Of a stretch of 26,228 bases of DNA, positions 6,970 through 15,238 are shown piece by piece. Within the stretch, counting starts at the first letter, position 1; the number at the start of each line of letters is the position of its first letter. This DNA comes from JANQRV01 sp964533785 (GTDB lineage Bacteria > Bacteroidota > Bacteroidia > Chitinophagales > Saprospiraceae): positions 1 to 26,228 of the forward strand of contig CAZHNG010000052.1 of the NCBI GenBank assembly GCA_964533785.1. Direction: 5' to 3'. Both the position numbers and the translations under genes were made by a program. The notes below the pieces were generated by a model. It saw only the letters and a program-made list of their open reading frames with translations, was not told the DNA's origin and searched no databases.

Positions 6970-7374
6970 AAATTCCTGATGATTCGTTTTCGAGTTTCCC
7001 TATTTATTTTGACGAAAATTCCGGATTAAAGTTCTACGCTAATTGATAAGAATAATACTAATAAAGCTCAAAACGTACCAAGAAAAATGAAAGTATTTAC
7101 CCCGAATCGCAAAATTGTCTTTTGAAAAGATGTTCTACTTATCGGATAACCATCCTATATTTGAGTAAAATACATTTGTCGAATGAAAAGTAGCAGGTAA
7201 TTTAGTATCTTAGATCTGTCTAAACGACGCCATTCAATCTATCCGCTATATCCCTTTTATTAAGTTGAGGAAGAAGTCATCACCCTTGTCCCTTCCTATT
7301 GTGCCGCGACTGCTTGCTCGCAAGTAGTGCTGATTGCTGTTTTTTTACTTTTTCACCACTCAAAATTAAAAGCA
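6970..7374. other. Intergenic region between divergent genes, holding two -7-like promoter sites
   Basis: This stretch of about 405 bases separates the divergent outer-membrane protein and metallophosphatase genes. Two exact TAnnTTTG matches on the + strand, TATATTTG (7156-7163) and TACATTTG (7171-7178), could start transcription of the large secreted enzyme, leaving a leader of about 190 bases. Neither has a convincing -33 TTTG at the right distance. The in-frame GTG at 7327 extends the open frame but is not the likely start. I see no gene, tRNA or clear riboswitch. Confidence 0.4.
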
Positions 7375-10300
7375 ATGATGCTTAAAAGACTACTTATTCT
7401 CAATTTGTTTCTCTTTTTTGTCATTGGTATAGCTTATGCACAATCAAGATTTTGTTATGCTGGTGCAGCTATTGAAATCAAGGGAGGCGGAACAACTTTT
7501 TCCACCAATATTGAAGACCTTGGAGAATCAACTGTTATTCGGGTGAGCACCCGTCCGCTCGTTACCGCTTACGGCTATTTGGTGACCGACGAAAACAATA
7601 CGATAGTAAAGGTTGCCACGACCAATTTTATTGAGATCGCCGACCTGGGAGCCGGAATTTTTCGGATATGGGCCTTTTCTTACCGGGGTGATATTATTGC
7701 TCAGCCAGGACAAAATGCCGCAACAGTTGACCTGGCCTCTTTTTGTTCGGAATTAACCGGAAATTTCATTACCGTAGAGATCACAGGCGGAGCTCTTTTC
7801 CAGGTACAGCTATTACACCACAACGATGGAGAATCTGCACTGATCGGATCAGATGAGGATCAATTGGGAGGCGTTGCCCGATTCCAACAGATCATTGATG
7901 AACAAAGATTTGCTGCTTTCGAAGGTGGTTATCCCAGCTTATTATTTTCTGCCGGAGATAATTTTTTAGCAGGCCCTGAATTTACAGCAAGTATACGGCA
8001 GATAGGCAGCCAACCCCTATACGATGCTATAGCGCATAGTAAGTTTGGATATGATGCCATTGCATTGGGGAACCATGATTTTGATTTTGGCCCTACTATC
8101 CTCGAGGAGTATATCACCAATACAGATCCCGCTTTTCGACCCGAGGGAGGAGAACCGCAAACGGCCATCGGGAGGCTGGAGTTTCTGGGTGATTTTACCC
8201 TGCCTTCTGGCTTCGAGGTGGAGGGTACTGCCTTCGGTGGTATTTCCGGGATAGACTATGATTCCATTAACGGGAATTATTATCTCATTTCCGACGATTC
8301 CAGAAACGCCCGATATTATACCGCCGATATAGCAGTGGATGAGAATGGTATACAATCAATTGATATTACTAGCGTCACCAACCTTTTAGATCCAGAAGGT
8401 GTAGTTTTTGCCAACGGTACAGTCGACCCGGAAGCCATTCGCTACGACAACCTGAATAATACTTTACTTTGGAGTAGCGAAGGGAATATCAGCAATGCTA
8501 TTGCCCCGGCTATACGTGAAATGAACCTCGATGGAAGCTATTTGCAAGATCTCACGATTCCCGTACGCTATCGTCCAGACACCACCGAGGCTTCCGGGCC
8601 CAGACAAAATGGGGTTTTCGAAGCCCTAACCCTCAGCGTAAACGGTGATGAAGTGATTAGTATGCTTGAACTGCCATTGATCCAGGACGGCGTAGTCCCC
8701 AACATTGCTCCGACTGATTCTCCGGTCAGAATGGTTTTTTTCGACAGGAATAGCGGGACGGTCACTAAAGAATATGCGTATCCGTTAGATCCTGTAGCCG
8801 AAGGAGGATTGGTTTTTCAGCTCAACGGAGTAGTGGAAATGTTAGCGGTTAATGAGACAACCTTCCTCGTTATGGAACGCAGTGCTTTCTTTAATCTTAA
8901 TAATTTCGGCAATATCATCAGAATCTTCCAGGTGGATGTTTCGGAGGCAACAGATGTTGCTGGTATAGAAGCATTAGCAGGCAGGGATTACATACCGGTA
9001 AAAAAAGAACTACTGCTTACGATCGATGATAACACCTTTGACCTGATGAACCCGGTTGATAATCTGGAAGGAATGACCTTTGGACCAACACTACCAAATG
9101 GAAATTCCACTCTAGTGCTAGTTGCCGATGATAATTTCAGTTCTGTGACTCCTCAGGTCAATCAGTTTCTGGCTTTTGAAGTGTTTACGAAAACCGTTCC
9201 TACAGACGGTACCGCACAAAATGGCGCTCCTCCTTTCCTGAGTGCTAATCTGGATTTCACCAGAGAGTCGGGCTTACAGCGATTGGTTGAACTAAACCGG
9301 ATCAGAAAAAGTACCCGGATATTCAGGGGAGACCAGGTCATTGGGGTCATTGGCTTGACAACTCCCGAGCTCAATATTGTCAGCAATCCTGGTAATGTTG
9401 AAGTTCTTACGGAGGTGGCGGAGGTGGTCGCGGAAGAGGTCGCAACCTTGAAGGAAAAAGGGGTCAATAAGATCATTCTGCTCAGCCACTTGCAGAGTAT
9501 CGACGAAGAGATCGCTTTAGTGGCCCGCCTAAAAGATATTGACATCGTGATTGCCGGTGGTGGGGATGAATTTCTCACCAATAATCCATCAGAAGATGCT
9601 ATAGCAGGTATCGTGGACGCGGAAGACGCCATAGGACCCTATCCCCTGGAGGTCAAAGATGCCGATGGAGAAAGCGTTTATTTGGTCACAGCTCCCGGCA
9701 GCTATAACTATTTAGGGAACCTTACGGTTACTTTCAGCGCAGATGGCAAAGTTATCGAAATTGATACGATAAGCGGTCCTAAAAAAGTCATTACGGATAA
9801 ACCAGACGAGCGCATACAGGAAATGGTGGTCAATCCGGTAAGATCATTCGTAGCCTCTCTCGAAGCCAATATCATCGGTGCTACCGAACCTGAGCTAAAT
9901 GGAGCAAGAAATGATGTGCGTACCCGTGAAACCAATGCCGGCAACCTAATCGCGGATGCTTTACTTTGGCAAACCAATCTGTTTGCCCCTTTCTTTGGCA
10001 GCCCTCCCGCTGATGTTGCTATTCAAAATGGCGGAGGTATTCGAAACTCAGTCGTTATTCCGGCAGGAAGTACTATTTCTGAACTTACAACCTTCCGAAT
10101 GCTCCCATTCCCCAACTTCACAGGTATTGTAGAACCGGTAACCGCTGAAGAATTTAAGCAGGTGATGGAAAGAGCGGTTAGCCAAGTAGAATCAGCGAGA
10201 GGCCAGTTTGCACAAATTGCAGGTTTTGAAGTCGTCTATGATGCGGCAGGCCAAGCCCAGGAGGTCGATGAAAATGGAATAATAACCCGGGAAGGCAACC

Positions 10301-10872
10301 GCATAGTTTCCATCACCCTAAACGATGGCACTCCTATTGTATCTGACGGACAAATAGTGGAAGGAGCACCAGCTATCCGAATAGCAACCGTTGATTTTTT
10401 AGCCAGGGGAGGAGATGCCTATCCCCTAGCAGAAAAGACTTTTATCAATTTTGGGATCACTAGCCAGCAGGCCCTCAGCAGTTACATCACTTCCGCTTTA
10501 AGGGGTAATATTTTTGCTGCTCAATATCCAGAAGATGGTGAAGGGAGAATTCGTACAGTTACCCCTTCAGAATGGCAAAAGCCTCGTACTCTATTTTCAA
10601 AAGATATTGACCCTGTTAATATTACTGGCTATCCTAATCCGTTCCGAAATGATTTCTCCATTAATTTTCGTACCCAAAAGACAGATCCTACGGAAATCTT
10701 TCTCACGGATACAAATGGGAAAAGACTCATCACGCTATTTCAAGGAACACTCCCGACCGGTCAACACCAACTGAAAGTCGGAGCAAAACTCACCAACCTG
10801 GCAGAAGGTATTTACCTGCTTACGCTCAAAGAAGGAGACAGGATGCATACGATCAGCATTGTGAAACAGTAG
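7375..10872 (+). CDS. Secreted metallophosphatase/5'-nucleotidase with inserted phytase-type esterase domain and T9SS sorting signal
   Basis: The protein has 1165 residues from ATG 7375, where a clean signal peptide begins (MMLKRLLILNLFLFF, cut near AYAQ-S). Domains in order: a beta-rich N-terminal region (about 25-140); a calcineurin-like metallophosphatase with HHNDGE (D151), SAGDN (D195) and GNHDFDFG (N233, H234); an insertion at about 265-610 resembling the esterase-like phytase domain (GISGIDYDSINGNYYLISDD, then DPEGV and LEGMTFGP); the rest of the phosphatase (H705 in SHLQS, GGGDEF near 728-733); a 5'-nucleotidase C-terminal domain (NAGNLIADALLW, NGGGIRN, about 830-1050); and a type IX sorting domain (1083-1165, GYPNPFRNDF to MHTISIVKQ). 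It should be exported and released or anchored at the surface, scavenging phosphate from nucleotides or phosphoesters. Substrate is inferred. Confidence 0.88.
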   Translation: MMLKRLLILNLFLFFVIGIAYAQSRFCYAGAAIEIKGGGTTFSTNIEDLGESTVIRVSTRPLVTAYGYLVTDENNTIVKVATTNFIEIADLGAGIFRIWAFSYRGDIIAQPGQNAATVDLASFCSELTGNFITVEITGGALFQVQLLHHNDGESALIGSDEDQLGGVARFQQIIDEQRFAAFEGGYPSLLFSAGDNFLAGPEFTASIRQIGSQPLYDAIAHSKFGYDAIALGNHDFDFGPTILEEYITNTDPAFRPEGGEPQTAIGRLEFLGDFTLPSGFEVEGTAFGGISGIDYDSINGNYYLISDDSRNARYYTADIAVDENGIQSIDITSVTNLLDPEGVVFANGTVDPEAIRYDNLNNTLLWSSEGNISNAIAPAIREMNLDGSYLQDLTIPVRYRPDTTEASGPRQNGVFEALTLSVNGDEVISMLELPLIQDGVVPNIAPTDSPVRMVFFDRNSGTVTKEYAYPLDPVAEGGLVFQLNGVVEMLAVNETTFLVMERSAFFNLNNFGNIIRIFQVDVSEATDVAGIEALAGRDYIPVKKELLLTIDDNTFDLMNPVDNLEGMTFGPTLPNGNSTLVLVADDNFSSVTPQVNQFLAFEVFTKTVPTDGTAQNGAPPFLSANLDFTRESGLQRLVELNRIRKSTRIFRGDQVIGVIGLTTPELNIVSNPGNVEVLTEVAEVVAEEVATLKEKGVNKIILLSHLQSIDEEIALVARLKDIDIVIAGGGDEFLTNNPSEDAIAGIVDAEDAIGPYPLEVKDADGESVYLVTAPGSYNYLGNLTVTFSADGKVIEIDTISGPKKVITDKPDERIQEMVVNPVRSFVASLEANIIGATEPELNGARNDVRTRETNAGNLIADALLWQTNLFAPFFGSPPADVAIQNGGGIRNSVVIPAGSTISELTTFRMLPFPNFTGIVEPVTAEEFKQVMERAVSQVESARGQFAQIAGFEVVYDAAGQAQEVDENGIITREGNRIVSITLNDGTPIVSDGQIVEGAPAIRIATVDFLARGGDAYPLAEKTFINFGITSQQALSSYITSALRGNIFAAQYPEDGEGRIRTVTPSEWQKPRTLFSKDIDPVNITGYPNPFRNDFSINFRTQKTDPTEIFLTDTNGKRLITLFQGTLPTGQHQLKVGAKLTNLAEGIYLLTLKEGDRMHTISIVKQ

Positions 10873-10967
10873 GTGAGTTATTCTGGTACCATAGAAAACT
10901 TGGAAACTGAGCTTTAAGTTGAGGATAAACAAAGTATCAGAAAGGATTCCTTCGTATGTTGAACACC

Positions 10968-11468
10968 CTATTTAATCAGGTTCATAAAAGTGCCTAAAAA
11001 CCAATTTGAATCGGCCTTGATCAATGAATCAAGCACAGAATCTGCCTTATTAGAGAACAAACGAATGTCTTTGATCACTTCTTTAAACTCCTGCGTTTGC
11101 TCATCATTTCCTTCTACATTTGACAAGTCATCCAATACTTTTAGTACTGGTTCCAGCTCTTTTTTCTTGCGTTGAATTACAATATTTTTGAAGATCAGCC
11201 ACATGTCTTTTTCTGCCACAAAGAATTCTTTGCGGTGACCTGGCTTCAGTTCCTTGTAAACAAGCCCCCAATCTATTAACGCACGGATATTCATGTTGGC
11301 ATTTCCGCGGGATATTTTCAATTCTTCCATAATATCCTCTGCATTCAAGGGCTCCGGAGCGATCAGCAATAAGGCATGTATTTGAGCCATCGTCCGATTA
11401 ATTCCCCAGTTAGATCCTAAAGTACCCCAGGCCTGAATAAACTTTTCCTTACCTTCAATAATATTCAT
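10968..11468 (-). CDS. GbsR/MarR-type transcriptional regulator
   Basis: The 166-residue protein opens with the pattern of GbsR-like winged-helix regulators (KEKFIQAWGTLGSNWGINRTMAQIHALLL). The recognition region is EPLNAEDIMEELKISRGNANMNIRALIDWGLVYK (about 40-73), followed by a wing ending in HRKEFFVAEKDMW. The C-terminal half is helical and probably dimerises. GbsR of Bacillus controls choline/glycine-betaine genes, but relatives regulate many transport or osmolyte systems, so the target here is unknown. It lies 167 bases downstream of gcvT on the same strand, far enough for its own promoter. A functional link with glycine metabolism is tempting but rests only on proximity. Confidence 0.85.
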   Translation of the reverse strand: MNIIEGKEKFIQAWGTLGSNWGINRTMAQIHALLLIAPEPLNAEDIMEELKISRGNANMNIRALIDWGLVYKELKPGHRKEFFVAEKDMWLIFKNIVIQRKKKELEPVLKVLDDLSNVEGNDEQTQEFKEVIKDIRLFSNKADSVLDSLIKADSNWFLGTFMNLIK

Positions 11469-11635
11469 TACGGCTTAAACTTTCAATAACTACTGAAAAA
11501 ATGTTAACAATTATATTTAACGGTATATGTTTGCGTTTTGTTGGTAAATAAGGATAATTAATGCGAAGCAATTGAGGAGGAAAAGGTGGGATCAAAGTTA
11601 AAAATGGATGAACGTGGGAATGGAGTATGACGGCA

Positions 11636-12742
11636 TTATTTTTTAATAAACGGAGGTTTGGTAATCTTAGCGGGCAATATTTTTTTGTTAAACGAAATGA
11701 AGATCTGCTGATCAGGGGATGCATTTTCAATTTTCACGTATCCCATACCGATGGGTTTTTCCAAAGTAGGTGACATGGTACCGGAAGTTACCCGCCCGAT
11801 GGGTTCTCCTTTTTCGTCCTGAATGGGGTAGCCTGTCCGGGGCACTCTGCGACCATCAAGAGTAAACCCTACTAATTTTTCGGGAACCCCTTCTTGTTTT
11901 TGTCTCGCGAACAAGTTTTTGCTGATGAAATCGCCCTTTTTTACTTTAGTGATCCAACTTAATCCTGCTGCAATCGGCGAGGTAGTATCATCAATATCAT
12001 TTCCATAGAGGCAATACCCCATTTCCAGACGTAAAGTATCCCTGGCGCCCAACCCTATCGGTTTTATATTATACTGTTTCCCGGCAGCAAAAATAGCATC
12101 CCATAAAGGTTCCATCTGATCATTCCGGCCGTATAGTTCGAATCCTCCAGCACCGGTATACCCGGTTGCAGAGATCAGGACGTTTTCCTGACCGGCCATG
12201 GTGCCTTTGGTGAAAGTGTAATATTTGAGCACTTCCAGGTTAGTGTCTGTAAGCGGTTGCAATACCTTGAGGGCATCAGGCCCTTGAATAGCCAGCAAAC
12301 CAGTATCATCAGAAATATTGATCAGTTTAGTATCGAAGGTATTGTGTTGGTTTATCCAGGCCCAGTCTTTTTCGATGTTGGCCGCATTAACCACGAGCAT
12401 AAAAGCCTGTTCGCCTTCGGAACAATAATCTTCGGGGAGCCGGTATACCAAAAGGTCGTCAACCAGGCCTCCCTGATCATTGGGCAAGCAGGAATACTGG
12501 GCTTGGCCTATTGCAAGTTTTGCAACGTTATTACTAGTTACGTACTGCAACAAATCCAGGGCTTCTTTTCCTCTTACAATAAACTCTCCCATATGGGAAA
12601 CATCAAAAACCCCTACTCCATTTCTTACAGCCTGGTGTTCTTCTTTTATGGAGGTATAAGACACAGGCATTTCAAAACCTGCGAAGTCTACCATTTTCGC
12701 CTTCAATTCAAGATGCCTATTTTTAAGAGGTGTGGCTTTCAT
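11636..12742 (-). CDS. gcvT: Aminomethyltransferase, T protein of the glycine cleavage system
   Basis: GcvT takes the aminomethyl group from lipoylated H protein, releases ammonia and makes 5,10-methylene-tetrahydrofolate. The family motifs are clear: KATPLKNRHLELKAKMVDFA at the N-terminus, FDVSHMGE, the folate-binding stretch ISATGYTGAGGFELYG, IGLGARDTLRLEMGYCLYGN and GRVTSGTMSPTLEKPIGMGY. The start at 12742 (MKATPL) matches the family; ATG 12754 would add MLKH, giving 372 rather than 368 residues. gcvH and gcvP are not in the window, so the complex is encoded in separate places. It is 41 bases (29 if the upstream ATG is used) behind the HEAT/cyclophilin gene and probably co-transcribed with it. 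Confidence 0.96.
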   Translation of the reverse strand: MKATPLKNRHLELKAKMVDFAGFEMPVSYTSIKEEHQAVRNGVGVFDVSHMGEFIVRGKEALDLLQYVTSNNVAKLAIGQAQYSCLPNDQGGLVDDLLVYRLPEDYCSEGEQAFMLVVNAANIEKDWAWINQHNTFDTKLINISDDTGLLAIQGPDALKVLQPLTDTNLEVLKYYTFTKGTMAGQENVLISATGYTGAGGFELYGRNDQMEPLWDAIFAAGKQYNIKPIGLGARDTLRLEMGYCLYGNDIDDTTSPIAAGLSWITKVKKGDFISKNLFARQKQEGVPEKLVGFTLDGRRVPRTGYPIQDEKGEPIGRVTSGTMSPTLEKPIGMGYVKIENASPDQQIFISFNKKILPAKITKPPFIKK

Positions 12743-12783
12743 ATGTTTGAGCATTAAAGTTGAGAGATCAGCAACGTATTGAT

Positions 12784-14778
12784 CTATCTGATAATTATCG
12801 ATTCTATTTCATCGCCAGGTTGGATATCTTGTACGACCTCCATACCGTTCGTCACTTTCGCGAATATAGCATAATTTCCATCGAGATGAGGAGTGGGGGA
12901 ATGCGTAATAAAAAACTGAGTACTTTCGGTGTGGTTTCCAGCAGAAGCCATCCCCACGTACCCTCCGTCATTGTAGTGAAGCGGTGATAATTCTGAACGA
13001 ATGGTATAGTCAAGGCTACCGTATCCATCTCCGCGAGTGCATCCTCCCTGAATAACAAAATTGGGTACCACCCGGTGGAAGTTCTTATGCTCATAAAAGC
13101 CAGCCTTGATTAACTTCACAAAATTAGCGACGGTTCCAGGCGCTACATCAGGAAACAACCGGATAATAATGGTACCTTTCGAGGTTTGAATAGCCGCTCT
13201 GGTTTGATTATCAATTTCATCCAGTTTATCCCAATTGATTGGATTGTTGTATTCAGGAATGTAGTCCTCGTCCCATTGTTTGTCACTTAAAAAGGCCAAA
13301 GTCTTATTCAATGCTATGTGAGTTTCTACTTCCCGCGGCAAATCAAGCTTTTGTATGGCTGTTTCCAGGAAAGTCAGGCTGTCAATATAAGTTTTAAAAC
13401 CTCGCTCAGGATTGCGTAAAGCAACCGCAGCAATAGCTGCCTGACCGGGATCACCTGACGAAATTGCTTCCACAAAATAGTTGAATAGCTCACGGGTCAC
13501 TTGACGATAACCCAGACCAAAATAACGTCTAAATTTTTCACTATCGCTAATTTTTCCAAGTGCACTGATGCTGGCGGTTTTTATGATCGTAGACGTATCT
13601 TCTTTTCCAAATTGATAAATAGTCCGGTAATTCCAGGGGTACTCAGCTAAGGCATCAAGAATAGCGGCTTTCTCGTAAGGAAAATTGGCTTGCCCGAATT
13701 TCCGTCTCAGATCATAGTTGATCAAGCCTCGATAATCAGAAAGATAGGAAGGTAAATGACGGTTAGCAGCCGCATACATCCCGATTTCCACGGGCCATCG
13801 TTTTATTTCTTTAGCGGTACGGCGGTAAAAAGTAGCATCTTCCGGGATTCCATGCTGTATAAAAAAGCTTGCTGCCCGTTTAGCTACGTGTAGGTTTTCG
13901 TCGTTCAATGCCTCCAGAACGACCGGTTGTACGGTTTTGTAATCAAAAGCTCCGAAGGCAACCAAAATATTGCACTTTACCCGGTAGTCGGTTTCTCTTT
14001 TAAAATTGACAATTAGGGTGTCCAATACAATTGGACGTTTAGCTTTACCCATTGCAGCAGCTAATGCCATCCTGATATTAGGATCTTCGATCCGGCTGAA
14101 ATTAGCAGCCAGCGCATTGGCAAAAGTATCCAGTGAGATCCCCCGGGCCCTGTATAGATAGTTAGCTGCGATCAACCGCACACTCCCAGGAATATTTGGA
14201 TCAAGGGCGTATTCCACCATTTTCTTAGTGGCCGGAAAGCTCGTAATATTCCGCAATGCATACCGGTAAATACCCCAGGCTTGACCTTCCAGCAATGCCG
14301 TATCAGTTTTTTCGTAGGTACTAATGGAACTCAGTGGTTCCAGCAATTCGGCCTCCCCTACTTTACCAATAGCCTCCAGGATCGTACGGTTCATTTTTAC
14401 GTAATACCCGCTAGTATCGTATTGATCAAAAGCATCTAAAAGTATATTATCTGCATTTTCACCTCCTGATTGACCAATAGAAAAAGCCGCTGCCATTCTG
14501 ACGATATCAGCGGGATCATTTAACATACTACCCAGGGTGTCAGTATATTGAGGGTTCCTGATAGAGGCAAATGCAAGAGCGGAAAGGTAACGGTAGACAG
14601 GATCCGAATGACCAAAATAGCCCAACAAGCTATCAGCGGCCTGTTTATCCTGGAAATTGACAATTTTGCGGATCTCCGGATCAGTGATGTCTATTTCGAC
14701 CTCGCTGATGTTTTCCTCTACCGGAGAACAAGCAAAAAACAAAGTCAATATAGCTATTCCAAAAATCAGATAGCGCAT
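12784..14778 (-). CDS. Lipoprotein with HEAT repeats and C-terminal cyclophilin-type peptidyl-prolyl isomerase
   Basis: This 664-residue protein begins with a lipoprotein signal (MRYLIFGIAILTLFFAC, lipobox LFFAC with Cys17). Residues about 30-480 are a chain of helical repeats of HEAT/PBS type, for example DPADIVRMAAAFSIGQSG, PGSVRLIAANYLYRAR, DPNIRMALAAAMGKA and DENLHVAKRAASFFIQHG. Residues about 525-664 are a cyclophilin domain: FHRVVPNFVIQGG contains the catalytic Arg, NHTESTQFFIT replaces the usual N-x-GSQFFI, and HLDGNYAIFAKV ends it. It should act as a membrane-attached periplasmic fold catalyst, with the helical array as client or partner platform; that role is inferred. It is followed by gcvT on the same strand and preceded, 79 bases upstream, by a small membrane protein gene. 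Confidence 0.9.
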   Translation of the reverse strand: MRYLIFGIAILTLFFACSPVEENISEVEIDITDPEIRKIVNFQDKQAADSLLGYFGHSDPVYRYLSALAFASIRNPQYTDTLGSMLNDPADIVRMAAAFSIGQSGGENADNILLDAFDQYDTSGYYVKMNRTILEAIGKVGEAELLEPLSSISTYEKTDTALLEGQAWGIYRYALRNITSFPATKKMVEYALDPNIPGSVRLIAANYLYRARGISLDTFANALAANFSRIEDPNIRMALAAAMGKAKRPIVLDTLIVNFKRETDYRVKCNILVAFGAFDYKTVQPVVLEALNDENLHVAKRAASFFIQHGIPEDATFYRRTAKEIKRWPVEIGMYAAANRHLPSYLSDYRGLINYDLRRKFGQANFPYEKAAILDALAEYPWNYRTIYQFGKEDTSTIIKTASISALGKISDSEKFRRYFGLGYRQVTRELFNYFVEAISSGDPGQAAIAAVALRNPERGFKTYIDSLTFLETAIQKLDLPREVETHIALNKTLAFLSDKQWDEDYIPEYNNPINWDKLDEIDNQTRAAIQTSKGTIIIRLFPDVAPGTVANFVKLIKAGFYEHKNFHRVVPNFVIQGGCTRGDGYGSLDYTIRSELSPLHYNDGGYVGMASAGNHTESTQFFITHSPTPHLDGNYAIFAKVTNGMEVVQDIQPGDEIESIIIR

Positions 14779-14857
14779 GCTCAGTACGTTTTATGAAATC
14801 TATAGCTTTGTGGAAAAGTAGCATTCCCGCTCAACTTCGTAAAAACCAGCGAGAAAG

Positions 14858-15226
14858 TTAGGCTACATCCTGTTTTCTGGCTTTTCTTGCATCAATAAAA
14901 CTTTTTATAAAGATAATTAATGCAAAAACAGAGCTGGCCATCATTAAGCCCACTCTAAAAATAGCAGCCGAATCATTTCGTCCTATTGCCCCTAGCAAAG
15001 GCATGAATAACGCAATAATTAACAAAAATGTGAGTAATACCACAACGTGTGCTACGATCTTATTTTCTTTTTTGAAAGGTGGTGTAACCAGAAGAAATAA
15101 CACCCCAAAAGCAACCGGAATTAAGGCGGTAGGTGAAGGTTTATCAGAGACATAGTCAAAATAACCCCACAACCCCATAATTATTAGAACGATTGCATTC
15201 AACAAATTTGCTTGAAAAGGCTTCAT
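14858..15226 (-). CDS. Small four-helix membrane protein of unknown function
   Basis: The 122-residue protein is almost entirely hydrophobic, with four likely transmembrane helices (about residues 7-26, 34-49, 57-80 and 87-108), and ends in a basic tail (DARKARKQDVA). No catalytic or binding motif is seen. It starts only 12 bases after the stop of the penicillin-binding protein gene, so it is probably translated from the same mRNA. A role at the envelope is possible from context but not demonstrated. Confidence 0.75.
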   Translation of the reverse strand: MKPFQANLLNAIVLIIMGLWGYFDYVSDKPSPTALIPVAFGVLFLLVTPPFKKENKIVAHVVVLLTFLLIIALFMPLLGAIGRNDSAAIFRVGLMMASSVFALIIFIKSFIDARKARKQDVA

Positions 15227-15238
15227 AATAGGTTTAGC

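Noticed and set aside
7327..7374. GTG start for the large secreted phosphatase
   Set aside because: A standard signal peptide begins at ATG 7375; the 16 extra residues would precede it without purpose.
9162..9632. 156-codon open frame on the minus strand
   Set aside because: It lies wholly inside the secreted phosphatase gene, whose domains are well supported in the other strand; the composition is Ser/Thr-rich shadow coding.
10873..10967. Possible terminator between the phosphatase gene and the GbsR-type gene
   Set aside because: The only symmetric element is the short AAGGATTCCTT, which cannot form a stable hairpin.
11503..11521. Inverted repeat GTTAA-9 bases-TTAAC upstream of the GbsR-type regulator
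   Set aside because: Arms of five AT-rich bases are expected by chance in a region of this composition; too weak to call an operator.
11522..11535. TAnnTTTG promoter-like site (TATGTTTG) on the + strand
   Set aside because: No + strand gene follows; it points into the 3' end of gcvT, so it is probably a chance match.
12257..12757. 166-codon open frame on the + strand
   Set aside because: It is antisense to gcvT, which has all its family motifs; the product shows no recognisable pattern.
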